In this document: in pieces, positions 1 through 11,774 of the stretch
Position numbering within the stretch: position 1 is the first letter of the stretch
How the letters are laid out: each line of letters opens with the position of its first letter
NCBI GenBank assembly: GCA_032622095.1
Contig: CP136067.1
Coordinates: forward strand, 82,238,705 to 82,302,704
Direction: 5' to 3'
Source of the DNA: Siphonodentalium dalli
Lineage: Eukaryota; Mollusca; Scaphopoda; Gadilida; Siphonodentaliidae
Length of the DNA: 64,000 nt
Program-made: the position numbers and the translations under genes
Notes under the pieces: model-generated
The model's input: only the letters and a program-made list of their open reading frames with translations
What the model was told of the DNA's origin: nothing
The model's database searches: none

Positions 1-1470
1 CTGTCCATTTCTTGTTGATATATGACTGTAATCACAATGGAGAGTTTTGTGGAATTTTATACCGCGTTCTGTAAAATCGAATTTTTGAGGGTGTAGATGA
101 GTCTGGGACCCCATTTATGGTATCTTTCATTGCTCCAATGATGAATTAACATGAATATGACTAATCAATGTCGCCAGTCTGAACCATTATCAAACAACAG
201 GAATTGATCTTTAAGATATTAGGCAAAAACTTCAAATGTTCGAGTTTAGGCCGCCATTTTGGCGGCCATCTGGGACGATGGTTTCCATTTTTGCCATAAA
301 CAGGTGGCACAACATTTTACCTTTGCAAAAATGTATACATTTGTATACATATGACAACATTTGTTCTCACTGTTATCGAATTAATCTCAGTCAGAGTATC
401 TTTTGACTAACGGCAGCCATGTTGGACGCCATCTTGGATCCTGAATTTTGCCCAAAGCGGATTTTGGATATGTTATACACGAGATTCTCCCGCGTCGAAT
501 GACACCAAAACCGCTTCTATACCAATTTCTTCCGGGTCGAACCCTCTGACGACCACACTGCATGTGCAGGCAGGTTATCAAATTAACTTTAAAGTAATTA
601 TAAATACGTCCAGCTGGGTAACAATTTGTAAAAAAAACAAAACAAACACAAACAATATATCATACGGTATTGCTTTTAAAAACTATATAAATACATAAAA
701 TATACATCACATACACTGCAACATGCTAACTGCTCTTCATGGAATTTTCCAAATAACTGTAAAAATCACTTCGATGAAACAATGAAAACTGCCATAAATT
801 GTTTATTTCCTACAATTCATTCATTTTGTAAATAGATTCGCACATTTATTCTGTCTAATCAGGTCTAATTACTAATTAGAATCAATAAACAATAGCAGAA
901 TTTAGTTTATTTGATGTGATGGTCCATCATTATTTATTCTAGAAATATGGTTAATAATATTTGAAAATAAAATTTAAATCAACTTTAATATACATGTAGT
1001 CTACCTGGTTGATAAATTACATATTAGAACCTGCAGTAAAGGCACACAAGAGACCACATGCCCTTAAAACTTGCCATGATGCGCGAATGAGATATGAAAA
1101 CTGACAAAAGATTCTATATATTATACATGAGTGAATAACTGAATAATTATAAATTAATCCTTAATTTCAATGTAAAAACCATAATACTATCATTATGAAA
1201 TGTTTAAGGTTCAATTTTGGAAAGGAAATTGACAAAAGTCACGATTTTCTCATGTCTTAAATTCTTAACTGTCGATATGTTAAAATGCATGCAGTCACTT
1301 ACCGTGCCATGAAAAAAGCCAACGAGGTTTTAATTCACCAACGAGAACAATTTATCCTATCAGTCCCACAGAAAACAAGCAGTTGTAACTTGGGAATTGT
1401 AAACTCCAAGTGAATTGAACAGAATACTAGTTTCCAGGGAACCTTATCAGGGCCATAAAATCCTTTAGCA
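1..1470. other. No gene recognised; AT-rich with a few short palindromes
   Basis: No reading frame here looks like a protein. Seen directly: a short GC palindrome near 252-270 (GGCCGCCATTTTGGCGGCC) and a related 'AGATGGCGTCC / GCAGCCATG' stretch near 412-440, in otherwise AT-rich sequence. Similar 'aagatggccgc' strings recur near 4290 and 43560, so they may mark unclassified repeats. Confidence 0.5.
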
Positions 1471-1472
1471 TA

Positions 1473-2270
1473 CACTCTTATGACTAATGTGTAGGTTTTC
1501 TACACAAAATGTGTAGCCTTGCTACACAATCATTATTCAATTTTGATCTTAAACATATTTGTGTAGTATATGTGTAGTTTCATATTCGTACACAAATTGT
1601 GTAACAATTTTTACACATAAATGGGTAATTTTTTTACACATTTATACACAACTGTGTGTAGAAAATCAACACATATCCCTTTCACATTTTGTGTAGGTTC
1701 TTACACACACAGTTCTTGGACAAGAAATGCAAGTTCAGTAGTCCGACTTGTGGGTATAATATTAAAGATATATCCAGATTTATATGTTAAAACTTTCATG
1801 GCGCATAGTGGTATGTAGTATTTTGTTCTGTACTGTGAGTTTTTGCTTTGAATGAACAAACCAGGGTCGAGACGTGATTGCATAATATTAGTATTATTAC
1901 AACAATCATAACAAGAGTCTAAGGGCAGTAATCGCCATGAAAGTTTTAACAAATAAATCCTCATATACTATTAATACTAAACCCACAAATTGGAATTATG
2001 AACTTACATCCTTGTCTACGATCGCTGTAGATTGTATTCCAAAAAATATACTCAAACAATATGGCCGTCACGTAGCAGACTATGAAACTGAAGGCACCGC
2101 AATGCGCATGCTCTACGTTCTTACACAATTGTGTGTAACAAAATATACACATTATGTGTAGAACGGCACTTGGTCAATGTATTTGTATGTAAATCTACAC
2201 ATTGCTATGTGTATTAACTGGGTTTACACATTTGATGTGTAATCGTTTCTACACATTAGTTATAAGAGTG
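1473..2270. mobile_element. Palindromic (foldback) MITE with TA ends
   Basis: The ends are inverted copies: the left begins CACTCTTATGACTAATGTG and the right, reversed, reads CACTCTTATAACTAATGTG. The dinucleotide TA lies outside both ends (1471-1472 and 2271-2272). The inverted match continues imperfectly inward to about 1805 on the left and back from about 1935 on the right, where both arms share GTTAAAACTTTCATGGCG. Roughly 130 bp in the middle is unpaired. Both arms are full of short tACACA/TGTGTA palindromes. It encodes no transposase, so it is non-autonomous. TA duplication is typical of Tc1/mariner-type elements, but no family is assigned. Confidence 0.8.
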
Positions 2271-2272
2271 TA

Positions 2273-3904
2273 GGATTCGTGGTCTGAACTGGGAATAAAA
2301 CCCAGATGTGAAAGTCATCAAATGGTCCATACATGGGGGATTTGTGTCAAGAAAGCATTGGCGGGATAACTAAATCTCTGATCTCTAACCTACACTAACT
2401 TAGATTTTTGGACACACCATGGGCAGACTGGGAGAAATCTATACCCAGTATGAATACTAAGCTATGCTAATGTGAGCAATGAGGTTAGAAATATTTTGCA
2501 CACTAGATATAATATGCTGCTAATATAGCAGGGATGATTAACATACGAAACTAACATAATCCTAAGCTGTTCCAACCTGTTTCTACCCAAATCACATGTG
2601 CAGTTTCTGTACGGGCAGTGGCGGTTAAAAATAATTGAAGCCTGACATTATGTTCGCTGTTGTTCCATATCCGGCCATTTTGACGCTAAATGCTATAAAT
2701 ACTTATGCGTACTGTGTATGTCGCAGAAAGACTTACAAGTCATGATATACTTTAGAAAACTCGAGTCCTCACATTTTCTTTTCTTTGCTATGGGACAATA
2801 AAGAGCGTTAGTTGTTATTGTTTTCCAGACACGGTCTCGCTTCTATGCGAACAATAATTATGGACAGCTGGAAAATTGCTGTGCCATCGGTATGTTCAAA
2901 GCATACGTGTGTAAGTAAAACCTGTAGATCTATATTTCATGTATTTATGGACCTATTTTATCCCTCAGTCCAAACCACGTAGACATACATTTTGAGATTC
3001 AATGATCGAGCCGTGTCCGTTTGAAATTTTCTTTACTAAATACTCATTGACGAGTAGTTACCTTATAGGGAATATTCAGTGCAATGCCGTTTGTTGAACA
3101 TGTATTATCGGAATATTTCCCCACGACAGAATATGAATCCTTCTGCACTTGTGTTACATGTATATGTTCGTCTGTCGTCTGCTTATATTTCCCGAACACC
3201 CTCCACAGTATAATGTTATGACTGAATGGGAGAATCCATTCTGTAATGTATGGGTTAATTAGAGACCTGGATACTTATCTCATCCAGATAATGCTCATGT
3301 GCGTTTGAAAGCTCCGTGCATAGTTCAGTCCCCTATATGCAGGACTTACCGCTGCCATAACTTACACATAATGTGAAGAAATTAATGTCACATTTATTTA
3401 TTGGAGACTTTTTTATGTTACAATTAATTCTGCATTATTCCGAGAAACTGAACTGTTCATATTCATTTTAAAATTATCCAAATCAAGACAGAATGAATTG
3501 TAACTGACAAAACAATTCAATAGCAAATGTTATATCTAATTATGAAAATACACATGCCACCAACGGTCAGACACAGCGTAGCGAGGGGACTGAACTCTGT
3601 TTTGCAGTTTGGTGCGTTTGTTATCCATAACGAGCTCCCACGTGACCGCGAACATATGTTATAATTTGCTTGAAAATTGGCGGCAAGATACATGGTAATT
3701 TCAACATTCTTTTTTCTATATTTTCCAAAGATATCAGCAAGACTAATGAGCTATCCCAACAACTCATATCTTTTACTGGATATGGAACATATTTGATTTT
3801 TAAAGGAGATTTTGGTGTCCGAATTTCACAACCTCGAAACCGAAGTGACTTAGAACACTTACTTCTCAACGGTCATATTTATACGGGGACGGCATGCTCC
3901 ATGT
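2273..3904. other. No gene or repeat recognised
   Basis: I see no coding similarity, tandem repeat or clear inverted repeat here. It is ordinary AT-rich sequence and could be intronic or intergenic. Confidence 0.4.
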
Positions 3905-4051
3905 TTAGGGTGCATTTACACTGCTACAGAACTGTACACAGATCTACACGCAGACCAGTGCGAACGGGTTGATATAGAAATGCACACAGAAAGAAAACGG
4001 TATTCGTCCCTGTGAGCAAAAATCGTGCCCGCTATACGTCAGGGTCAACGC

Positions 4052-4603
4052 AGGGGGGGGGGGGGGTGAAAAAAAATAATCCGGCACGTATGCCGGGGTG
4101 GGTGGGTGGTCAAAGCCACCAACAAGCAATTTTTTCCGTAACTAAAAAAAAAATTCGGCTTGTTTTTTTAGTGTTTTGGCAATGAGTTGGGCTTCAAAAC
4201 CACTTTGAATGAGAGAAATAATGTCATTCTAACTGGTAAACTGACTGCAGGCAGTTATCGTGTTGTATTTTGTTGCAAATTTTGAAATCCAAGATGGCCG
4301 CTGGCAGCCATGTTTTTTTGGCCGAATGACCTCAAAATGACTCATTCCTATTTACATGTCCATGTTAACATCCATGATAAATAGTATGCACAGAAATTCA
4401 TATACAGCTGTTTACAGTGAATTTCCCCCCCGCAAATCTCTGTTTTAGTGTTAAAAGGGGGGGTGGGTGTCAAAAAATGGTCGGAAAAAACTGCCGTAAA
4501 CGGAAAAAAATTTGGCGGTGGGGGTGGGTGGGTACAAAAAATGATCGAAAGGGAAAAAATGCCATACGTGCCTGAAATTTTTTTCCGACCCCCCCCCCCC
4601 ACT
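4052..4603. mobile_element. Nested MITE with 9-bp target duplication (Mutator-like?)
   Basis: GGTCAACGC is found immediately before (4043-4051) and after (4604-4612). The termini are inverted: the left runs from a G-homopolymer through A-rich sequence to GGCACGTATGCC, and the right, reversed, runs from a G-homopolymer to GGCACGTATGGC. A 9-bp duplication is typical of Mutator-like elements; 8 bp would suggest hAT or P. The family is therefore tentative. There is no coding capacity. The long G and C runs in its ends are prone to assembly or sequencing error. Confidence 0.7.
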
Positions 4604-4734
4604 GGTCAACGCCGAAACATTGCCAAAGGCAAACCTGTTTTGATTAATTGTTACTCGGGCTTGGCGAATAATGTATTACAGTTTTCGTCGTCATTTCAAC
4701 CCATGTATTTCGTATATTCAAGATGGACAGGGAC

Positions 4735-5230
4735 GTGTCAACCGGAGTGAGGGGTGTCTCACCCCAACTTTGGTCAAAATTTTCAACAGTTGGAAATTTC
4801 ATACCTCACAAGACATTAGTTGTAATTTCCAAACCAACAATATGTTGAAAATGATATTGTAGTTTGATTTTCAAACATTTTGCAGTATTGTTTTCTGACC
4901 AATATTTGCATAATTTCCTACCTTATATGGAAAGATTGTGCCCTGGTCCCTCCCCGTGGCCAGTAAAAACTGCTAGTTAATTTAATAAAAACGATATTGT
5001 CCTACATTTGGTCAACATTGTCATTAGAATAGTCATCAGTTGGAAATTTTGCTACATTTGGTCAAATACAGGGTTTTGTAGCATGGATACCCACTCCATA
5101 CCAATCCAAAATGACCACCTCCCAGATAGTGTCAAACAGGAGACCTATATATATATATATATGCTGACGCGGCACATACCAAATCGCTGTTGTCTGCTGG
5201 TAGTTGATCCATTTTTCAGTCTGGCCTAAA
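4735..5230 (+). repeat. GTTGGAAATTTC interspersed repeat, copy 1
   Basis: This copy carries CCCCAACTTTGGTCAAAATT followed by repeated AGTTGGAAATTTC motifs and a 'gtagtttgattttcaaac' block. The same order appears at 33.33-33.79 kb (plus strand) and 31.21-31.33 kb (minus strand), and a diverged version lies at 27.8-28.24 kb. An (AT)n run lies at about 5148-5162. No coding potential was seen and the family is unknown to me. Confidence 0.65.
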
Positions 5231-5387
5231 CTGAAACGACTCCTAGTGAGTTGTCAATTACCAGAATACTGGTCAGCACGCGTTCACTATTAGTCATCAT
5301 GTTGTGATGACAGTGATGCACGACACGTGACTTCATACATATCTGTATACAGATCTATACACAGTGTAAATGCACCCTTAGCTAGAT

Positions 5388-5894
5388 TATGCCACGAATC
5401 TCTAGTCTGGTTAACGCTGTAGAGATCATATTCCACCAGTACAACGTACACCTTGGAATATTTTGAAGTTCTGACAGGGAACCTTTAAGGTTCAACCTTA
5501 TAAAGTCTTTAAAAGTAACGCGGGGAATATATTTCTTAGTTATTATGTGTTCCTTAATAATGTACTCCCCTGTTGGTGAAGGTCCCAACTCAAATTTTAC
5601 GATTTAAATAAATTTGTGAGCGATTTTGCTTTGCGTCGCGTACAATATGGAATTTATCCTAGGTAATTAATTCCATGTTTATTGCGATATGAGCTCACAA
5701 AAGTCACAGAAAAGCATGCAATTTTGACTTCGCCTACATTGAAGTACATTATTAAGGGACTGATAATAAATAAGAAATATATTCCCCGCTTTGTTGTTTC
5801 GACTATATAAGGTTCCCTGTCAAAACTTCCAAGGTTTTGTACTGATGGAATGTGATCTATACGAGCGTCAGCCAGAATAGAGATTCGTGGCATG
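5388..5894. repeat. Imperfect inverted repeat, arms ~160-180 bp
   Basis: The left arm (about 5388-5570) starts ATGCCACGAATCTCTA and the right arm (about 5738-5894) ends with its inverse. Shared inner blocks include GACAGGGAACCTT, GCGGGGAATATATTTCTTA and CTTAATAATGTACT. The spacer is about 170 bp. It could be a MITE with long termini; I could not identify a target duplication. Confidence 0.7.
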
Positions 5895-6394
5895 CTCTTG
5901 GGGACGACATGACTTATGGTGAGCTAGCACAAATTGATACATGGCTCATTCGCTATCATTTTTGGTTCAGTTATTTATTTATTTTGGTGCAGAAAACAAT
6001 GAATACTCACTTCGATGTGAGACATCTTGCCGCCATTTTCGATAAAATTAGGACGAAGGTTCCCGGCCCTGTGTCACATAATGGGCAGGACATCACAACA
6101 AAAGCCAATTGTGGGTTTTAAATAATTTAAGCATTATCAATTTGCATATAAAATATATACAAAAGTATATTTTAAGCACTGCAGAGCGTGACTGCACTAA
6201 ACATTTGAACAATATCAAATATATTTCATTTTATATGTATTGTGTTTAAACAACATAAAACGTTGACAAGAAAGCACTAATATTGATATGTACATGTTTA
6301 AACATGAAAATGGAAATATTTACCATGTACAACGTGGTAACAGGGGTTCGGATGTATCGAAAGTTGGACACTGAACTAAAACAATAAGAACAGG

Positions 6395-6477
6395 AAGAAG
6401 AAGAAGAAGAAGATGATGAAGAAGAAGAAGAAGAAGAAGAAGAACAACAACAACAAGAACAACAGCAACAACAACAT
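6395..6477 (+). repeat. (GAA)n/(CAA)n microsatellite
   Basis: A run of gaa/gat triplets passes into caa/cag triplets over about 80 bp. It does not lie in a convincing coding frame. Confidence 0.9.
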
Positions 6478-6856
6478 CAGTTAATATTAACTATAATCTG
6501 GTATATTAATATCTCTCTCTATTAATTTTTTTTGTAAAATATGTGCGTTATTGGTGTTAAAGATCGTGGGAAGCAGTGAAATATGTGAAATACCAGATAT
6601 TTGTCTTCTGATTTTGAGAATAATAGTGTTATTATGTTTTCAAAAAGAGTTTCAAAAAAATGTTGTTACTATTCAATTCTTTAATCTCATAAATTTCTCC
6701 AATGGACACGGCAGGAAATTGTCGAAGCGTTGCCGGAAAAAGATATAGAGCCTTTAAGAATACAGAGGAATTTTACTTTTAAAATTTGATAGTTTTATAC
6801 ATTTAGGCTATATTCTTTTTCGGCACTTCGAAAATTTGGTATATTTTGCCAGAACA

Positions 6857-6995
6857 TTAGTCATAATGACTAAGGTACTGTTAGTCATAACGACTAAGAG
6901 ATGGTTAGTCAAAACGACAGGTTGGGGCATTAGAATATAACTGTGTTAGTCAAAATGACCAGGATTGAGTCAAAATGACTAACTTTTCTTAGTCA
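6857..6995. repeat. Cluster of TTAGTCA...TGACTAA palindromes
   Basis: Full or partial copies of the 17-mer TTAGTCAWAAYGACTAA lie at 6857-6873, 6881-6897, 6905-6918, 6946-6959 and 6967-6982, with a last half at about 6989. TGACTAA resembles an AP-1/Maf half-site. Regulatory function is only a possibility; an origin as a decayed palindromic repeat is equally possible. Confidence 0.6.
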
Positions 6996-7319
6996 CCGTT
7001 CCAATACTCAACCAAATGATATGTCCAGAATCAAAGACCGAGTTGAAAGCAGCAAGTTTCAATAAATTCTCTAAAACACAGATTACAATATTGGCATGTT
7101 GAGAGGTGTACAACTAGTTGGTGTGGGTCTGTTTAACTGGTTCATTTCCGATATTATGTTGTGTATATGAAATAAGAATATTTTGTATTATATCCTCACA
7201 TTTGTTCAATTATAGATCTAACATAATTGCGATGCAAATGGAAATTGAAAATTAAATTAGCAGCGAAACATGATTTAAGGGTACTCAATCTGATCCGATG
7301 ATCCCCATATCATCATATT

Positions 7320-7373
7320 ACAACGACAACAAAAACAAAACAACAACAATAACAACAACAACAACAACAACAC
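7320..7373 (+). repeat. (CAA)n microsatellite
   Basis: Interrupted acaaca repeats of about 50 bp. Confidence 0.9.
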
Positions 7374-7379
7374 ATTTTG

Positions 7380-8270
7380 AAATGCCGCTTCAGTTATCAG
7401 AATCGATTAATTGCCCAAATATAATGTCAACTATAGTATGAAATTGCCCAAAACCTGTTATTTATCAACATTTTGTTCAACGATAATTTAGCCGGTTTGT
7501 CAAATATTTGACACAAAAAAGCTACTTAATTGTAGAGTTATCCATGTTCATCCGCAATTTGGTCCGATCGAGGCCGTCATCTCGTCGACCATTTACTAAA
7601 AATTATCGGTGGTGAAAAATAGTAGATTTTAAAAATCGATATCTGATCACTCTGAACTTTGATGGGTGGGTTCCTCGACTCGAATCAGATATTTTTTTAC
7701 CCCGAAGCCAAGGAAATAGTAATTTGCGAGCGTTAATTCTGATTATGCATCTTTAAGTCAGTGTTGCAATTATATTTATTCCTCGTGTAATTTAGGTAAA
7801 CAGTTACAGGGTCATCACTTACGGCCTTAGCTATTGAATCTTATTGGTGTGAATAAATAAAAGAAACCTTGATAAACACACTAAATTTGGAGTTGTCAAT
7901 GGTAGTGGTGATAAAACCGTGGGTTCTGGCTCATCGTGGGTATATGAATATTTGATACATGTGCGTCTCTTTTTAAACCTTGAGGCAGAGCCGAAGGGCT
8001 CAAAAATCCATCATCCAATTATCAGATCTCCACGCGTTAATGTTCCCGAAATGTTGACTGGGATCAATTATAATAATATGCCGTGTAAAATTAACGAGAA
8101 ACTTTTATTTTGTCGCGGACCATTTCAAATGATCATTCAGATGTACACAGGTTGACGAATTGGTCCCGGACTATAACCATTCGGTCCACCGCAAGAGCTG
8201 GACTATTTTTTTTTCAATATGGCCGGGGACAAACTAATATATATAGTCTCCAACAAATTTCATTTACATG
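7380..8270. other. No gene recognised (downstream flank of SLC26 gene)
   Basis: Ordinary AT-rich sequence. A short string 'cgcggaccatttcaaatgatc' near 8115 and 'gtcgcggaccaaattgcatc' near 8313 share GTCGCGGACCA, which may mark a small repeat. No convincing reading frame. Confidence 0.4.
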
Positions 8271-8275
8271 CTGAT

Positions 8276-8281
8276 TTTATT
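8276..8281 (-). terminator. Candidate poly(A) signal of the SLC26 gene
   Basis: AATAAA on the minus strand about 245 bp downstream of the TAA stop. It is the nearest canonical hexamer I found downstream of the stop. Transcript data would be needed to confirm its use. Confidence 0.45.
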
Positions 8282-8526
8282 TTAGGTCCCGACTAATTTT
8301 TTGGTCAGAGTGTAGTCGCGGACCAAATTGCATCATGTGGATGGGTTATATTAGATTTTGTAATTTTGTAATTTTTTGACGAGATCACTTACATGTATAT
8401 ATCTACGTGTTGGAGCTTCCACTTTCAAATTGATTATAATATAAAATGTTATACATACAAAATAATTTGCAACAGGTAGTTAATGTAAATTTTGTAAGGG
8501 ATATGACATTGTGTTATAGTATTCAA

Positions 8527-10606
8527 TTACACAGCACCGTTCTCATGAGAGTTGTCTTTCTCGGAGATGTCAGATGGAGCCACCAGATCCTTAATATTCG
8601 CAGCAAGTACGGCGTCCGCGATATCATAGAACACGTTGCTACGGGATACCGACTCGAAATATCCAGCCCGATCGAGAGTTTCAACGAATCTCGGACTGCA
8701 ACGAACATAAAACAATTCGATTCCGGCCTTCTTGTAACCATTAGCAACCTGCTTAAGGGCGTCGATACCGGTTACGTCAATATAAGTGAATGCCGAACAG
8801 TCCACAATGATGCACCGTAGTTTGTCTGCGCCATCTTGTTCATTATCGCTAGTTACGAGATTCGGTTCAGGTCTGAAGCATTTATCCAGTATCTCATTTT
8901 TAAACCTTTCGGCGGTTGCGAAGTATAAATTTGAGTTGTATTTGAATATCTTCACACCGGGAAGGTCGCTCACGCGCTGTCGATACTTACTGTTAATGTA
9001 TATTTCGTCACCATCGGCCTGGCCGAGTACGTAACCACTAGACAACTGATTCTGAGCGACGACAGTAAATATCGATACTAAAATTCCCGCGCCCAAACCA
9101 ATGTCAAGGTCAACAAGCACCGCTACCGAGCAAGTAGTGACCCAGATAATGAAATCGTATATGTTCACGTGCCACAGGTTTTTCAATTGCCGAAACTGTA
9201 ACAGCAGATCTTTCATCGACGCAACAATCATGGCCGCGAGAACTGATATCGGAAGTGACTGGAACAATGGTGCCGCGGCCATAAGGATGATCAGAATCAA
9301 AATGGCCGACGAAACTCCGTTGAGTGTTGTCTTGGATCCCATTGAATTAAGTATCATCGTTCTTGGTGGCGCAACGCACGACGGGAAACAAGAGAAGAAT
9401 GAGCTAATGAAATTGCAGGCCCCATAAGCTAAAAGTTCTTGGTTTGCGTTTATAGCATATCCATTCAGTTTGCCACATAGCTTTGCCATCGATATTGTCA
9501 TTGCGAACGCCAGTATGCCAATCACTATTGAATCAGCCGCGTACTTCGATGCCACCGAAAAATCAGGAACTGATGGCGTAGGCATACCCGTGGGAATCGA
9601 CCCCACTATACCGACGCCGAATGTTGTGCTGAAATTTGCAACATAGGAGATAACAGTTCCAATGATGACAATTATAAGATCCATGGGTATAGGGATTGGC
9701 AACCTCCCTTTAAAACGCTCGTTTACCTGTATCTTGACCACGAGCAACACTGTCAATGAGATGATTGATATGAGAAGATCTGCTATATTTGTAGTCGCAA
9801 TTTTCCTGAAGATGTCGACATATGTGAGGATGATTTTGCCGGGACCCTGGTAGCCTGTGACCTTTATTCCCAACATTTTGCTGACCTGGCTAGTTGCTAT
9901 GTGAATGGCTGCAGCGGTTGTGAATGCACCTATGAATGATTGTGACATGTAGCTTGTGACGAACCCGAGGCGAAATATGCCCATAGCTAGCAGCAGGATC
10001 CCGGCAACAGCACTCGCCATTGCAGCAACGGCTGCTTTCTGCGCAAACTCATCACCGGTCGTGTCAACAAGAGTTCCGTTCACGAAAGTCGAGTTACCTC
10101 CCGCTCCAAATTCAGACGTTATGATGTTTGATGTCAAAATGGCAAGGACAGCGTTTGTGCCGAATGAGATGTGTGGAGATGTTCCGAAGATGACGTACAA
10201 GACAATTGGGAAGAATGTTGTGTATATTCCATAGATCGGTGTCAATCCAGCTAACAATCCAAATCCAAGGCCTTGAGGAAAATGCAAGAAGCCCGCTGAT
10301 AAGCCAGCCAATATGTCCCCCACGACATAAGTGCGACGATATTTTCCCACGACATTGATTAAAGGGACAAGTGTTGTGAGAAATCCCCATGCTTTATCCT
10401 TGCTGCACGTACATTGTGACTTGATTTTATCCTTCAGCGAAGCTTCCTCTCCTTTGTCCTTTATGTAGTAATCTTCTATTTCATCGTACGTGTAATGCCT
10501 GCGTACTATCGAGAGAGATTCAGTCTTGTCTTTCATATTGACGGGCCGTCGAGTTGATGTTTCATCTGAGTTGACAACGTAGATGTCGCTGCTTTTATCA
10601 ATTCTC
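8527..10606 (-). CDS. SLC26 family anion transporter (SulP + STAS), main exon
   Basis: This codes for a multi-pass membrane anion exchanger or channel of the SLC26/SulP family (sulfate, chloride, bicarbonate or oxalate in known members). The substrate of this one cannot be read from sequence. From the first ATG (10536) there are 669 residues with no interruption. Residues ~50-500 form the transmembrane core, with the family signature PQGLGFGLLAGLTPIYG at 87-103, FGTSPHIS at 117-124 and the TM8-10 region NQELLAYGACNFISSFF at 365-381. Residues ~520-650 form the cytoplasmic STAS domain, including DCSAFTYIDVTGIDAL at 579-594, with only a short intervening sequence. The frame stays open for 23 codons upstream of the ATG and includes YVVNSDETSTRRPVN, like the conserved N-terminal 'RPV' of SLC26 proteins. 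The exon therefore probably starts at 10606 after an acceptor AG. The stop is TAA at 8527-8529. The family is sure; the subtype is not. Confidence 0.94.
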
Positions 10607-10632
10607 CTACAAATGGAGGAATTTAGAGTTAG
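10607..10632 (-). promoter_or_regulatory. Probable 3' splice site of the SLC26 exon
   Basis: On the minus strand a pyrimidine-rich tract (CTAACTCTAAATTCCTCC) runs into ATTTGTAG, with the AG at 10608-10607. The downstream frame keeps the SLC26 N-terminal look up to this point, giving a phase-2 junction. The upstream exon with the true start is not identified. Confidence 0.6.
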
Positions 10633-11570
10633 GGATGACTATCTCAATTTGTAATACGACACTGCCTAACTATGCTTAAAAGCCATGTCCTGATTGGCCA
10701 GTTGCCCGCGTTACCATGGCTATCTCGTTCCAGTTGTGTGGTACAATTCTACTTTTTCCAATTGTACCACGAAAAAAATCGGTTTATTCAGATCGCCGCA
10801 CGCGACTTTTCCCGTCTTTTCTAACTCCGCACACACGGGGCATCAACGGAGTACACCCGCACCCGTAACCCTTTGAATTTTGCTACATCTTGACAATCTT
10901 GCGAATTTTCGAGCGATTTGTCGCTTGTAAGCAGTTTCGTTGCCAATGAATATGGTCCAGATGATGTTATGGTATATTGATATATGTTACGACCAAAGAA
11001 AGTTACTTAATAAGTATATTAAATGACAAAATAAATCGGTAAAATTGTATTTTCCATGGGGCCGGGCTGTGCATTCGTCGATTCGAATCTCGATCATATT
11101 CGATATTTCGGAATCAAGTTGAAACTGAAAGCGTTTGTTCACCAGAAGGGAAATAAGATTAGTTTAGTAAAATAGATCATTTAGATGGCTTTGTGTAAGG
11201 AAAATGGTCCATAGTCGATGATCATATTCATGTTGTCCCAACAACGTTCAACACAGAAATGACCGCAATAGTAGTGGTAGTAGGAGGGCGCGAAGCGCCC
11301 AGGATGGTCGAAAAGATCGAGAGATCTTCTCCTTCACCCTCAAAAAATTACCGCAAAGTAGAATGGTGTTTCCTGTACAATTTAAATGAAAGGCACGGGC
11401 GCCGCTGAAAACACATCCCTTTTTAGCCAATCACAACCATTATTTACGCAAACAAATTACCAGAGTACTCCGTGCAAAGAAATCGAGTACGCCCAATAAG
11501 AATTACACCACGAATAGTTTTCTCACCTGAGACCGAAAAATCGCAATTATGACCCGAAACTTTCAGTCGT
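10633..11570. other. Upstream flank or intron of the SLC26 gene
   Basis: No exon could be recognised. A small hairpin, GTGGTACAATT / AATTGTACCAC, lies at about 10738-10769. A first coding exon of the transporter could lie here or further up, but nothing identifies it. Confidence 0.4.
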
Positions 11571-11577
11571 ATTACAA

Positions 11578-11686
11578 AAGAAATAAATAGACGGTGTATC
11601 GGTGTGTATGGTCAAGTCGTCCTACAATCAGTTTTTTTGTGGTACAACTTGACCATACACACCTCTACACCGTCTATTTATTTCTT
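11578..11686. repeat. Hairpin with 40-nt arms
   Basis: The left arm (11578-11617) contains AAATAAATAGACGGTGTA and the right arm (11647-11686) is its inverse with about two mismatches. The loop is about 29 nt. It may be a very small MITE. No RNA-gene features such as a terminal T-run or promoter boxes were seen. Confidence 0.8.
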
Positions 11687-11774
11687 AAACATAAATCTTA
11701 AATTAATAGTGACAATACATGTAATCTGAGACTCGGCACAATTACCCCATTGAAGGGGAGTGTGTGTCTTTTGG

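Larger units (their letters stand above)
3908..5377. mobile_element. Harbinger-like non-autonomous DNA element with nested insertions
   Basis: The left end reads GGGTGCATTTACACTG and the right end is its exact inverse; each is bordered outside by TTA (3905-3907 and 5378-5380). After 16 perfect bases the arms stay loosely inverted through the CACAGATCT/CAGATATG region. A 3-bp TWA duplication with GGG-type ends is the known signature of PIF/Harbinger elements, so the family call is inference from ends and duplication. No transposase frame is seen. The 1.47-kb interior contains a second element (4052-4603) and a copy of the GTTGGAAATTTC interspersed repeat (about 4735-5230), so this element is older than the inner insertion. 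Confidence 0.75.

Noticed and set aside
8446-8820. Plus-strand frame of 124 residues, and others across 8.5-10.4 kb
   Set aside because: They lie antisense to the SLC26 coding exon and have no family resemblance of their own.
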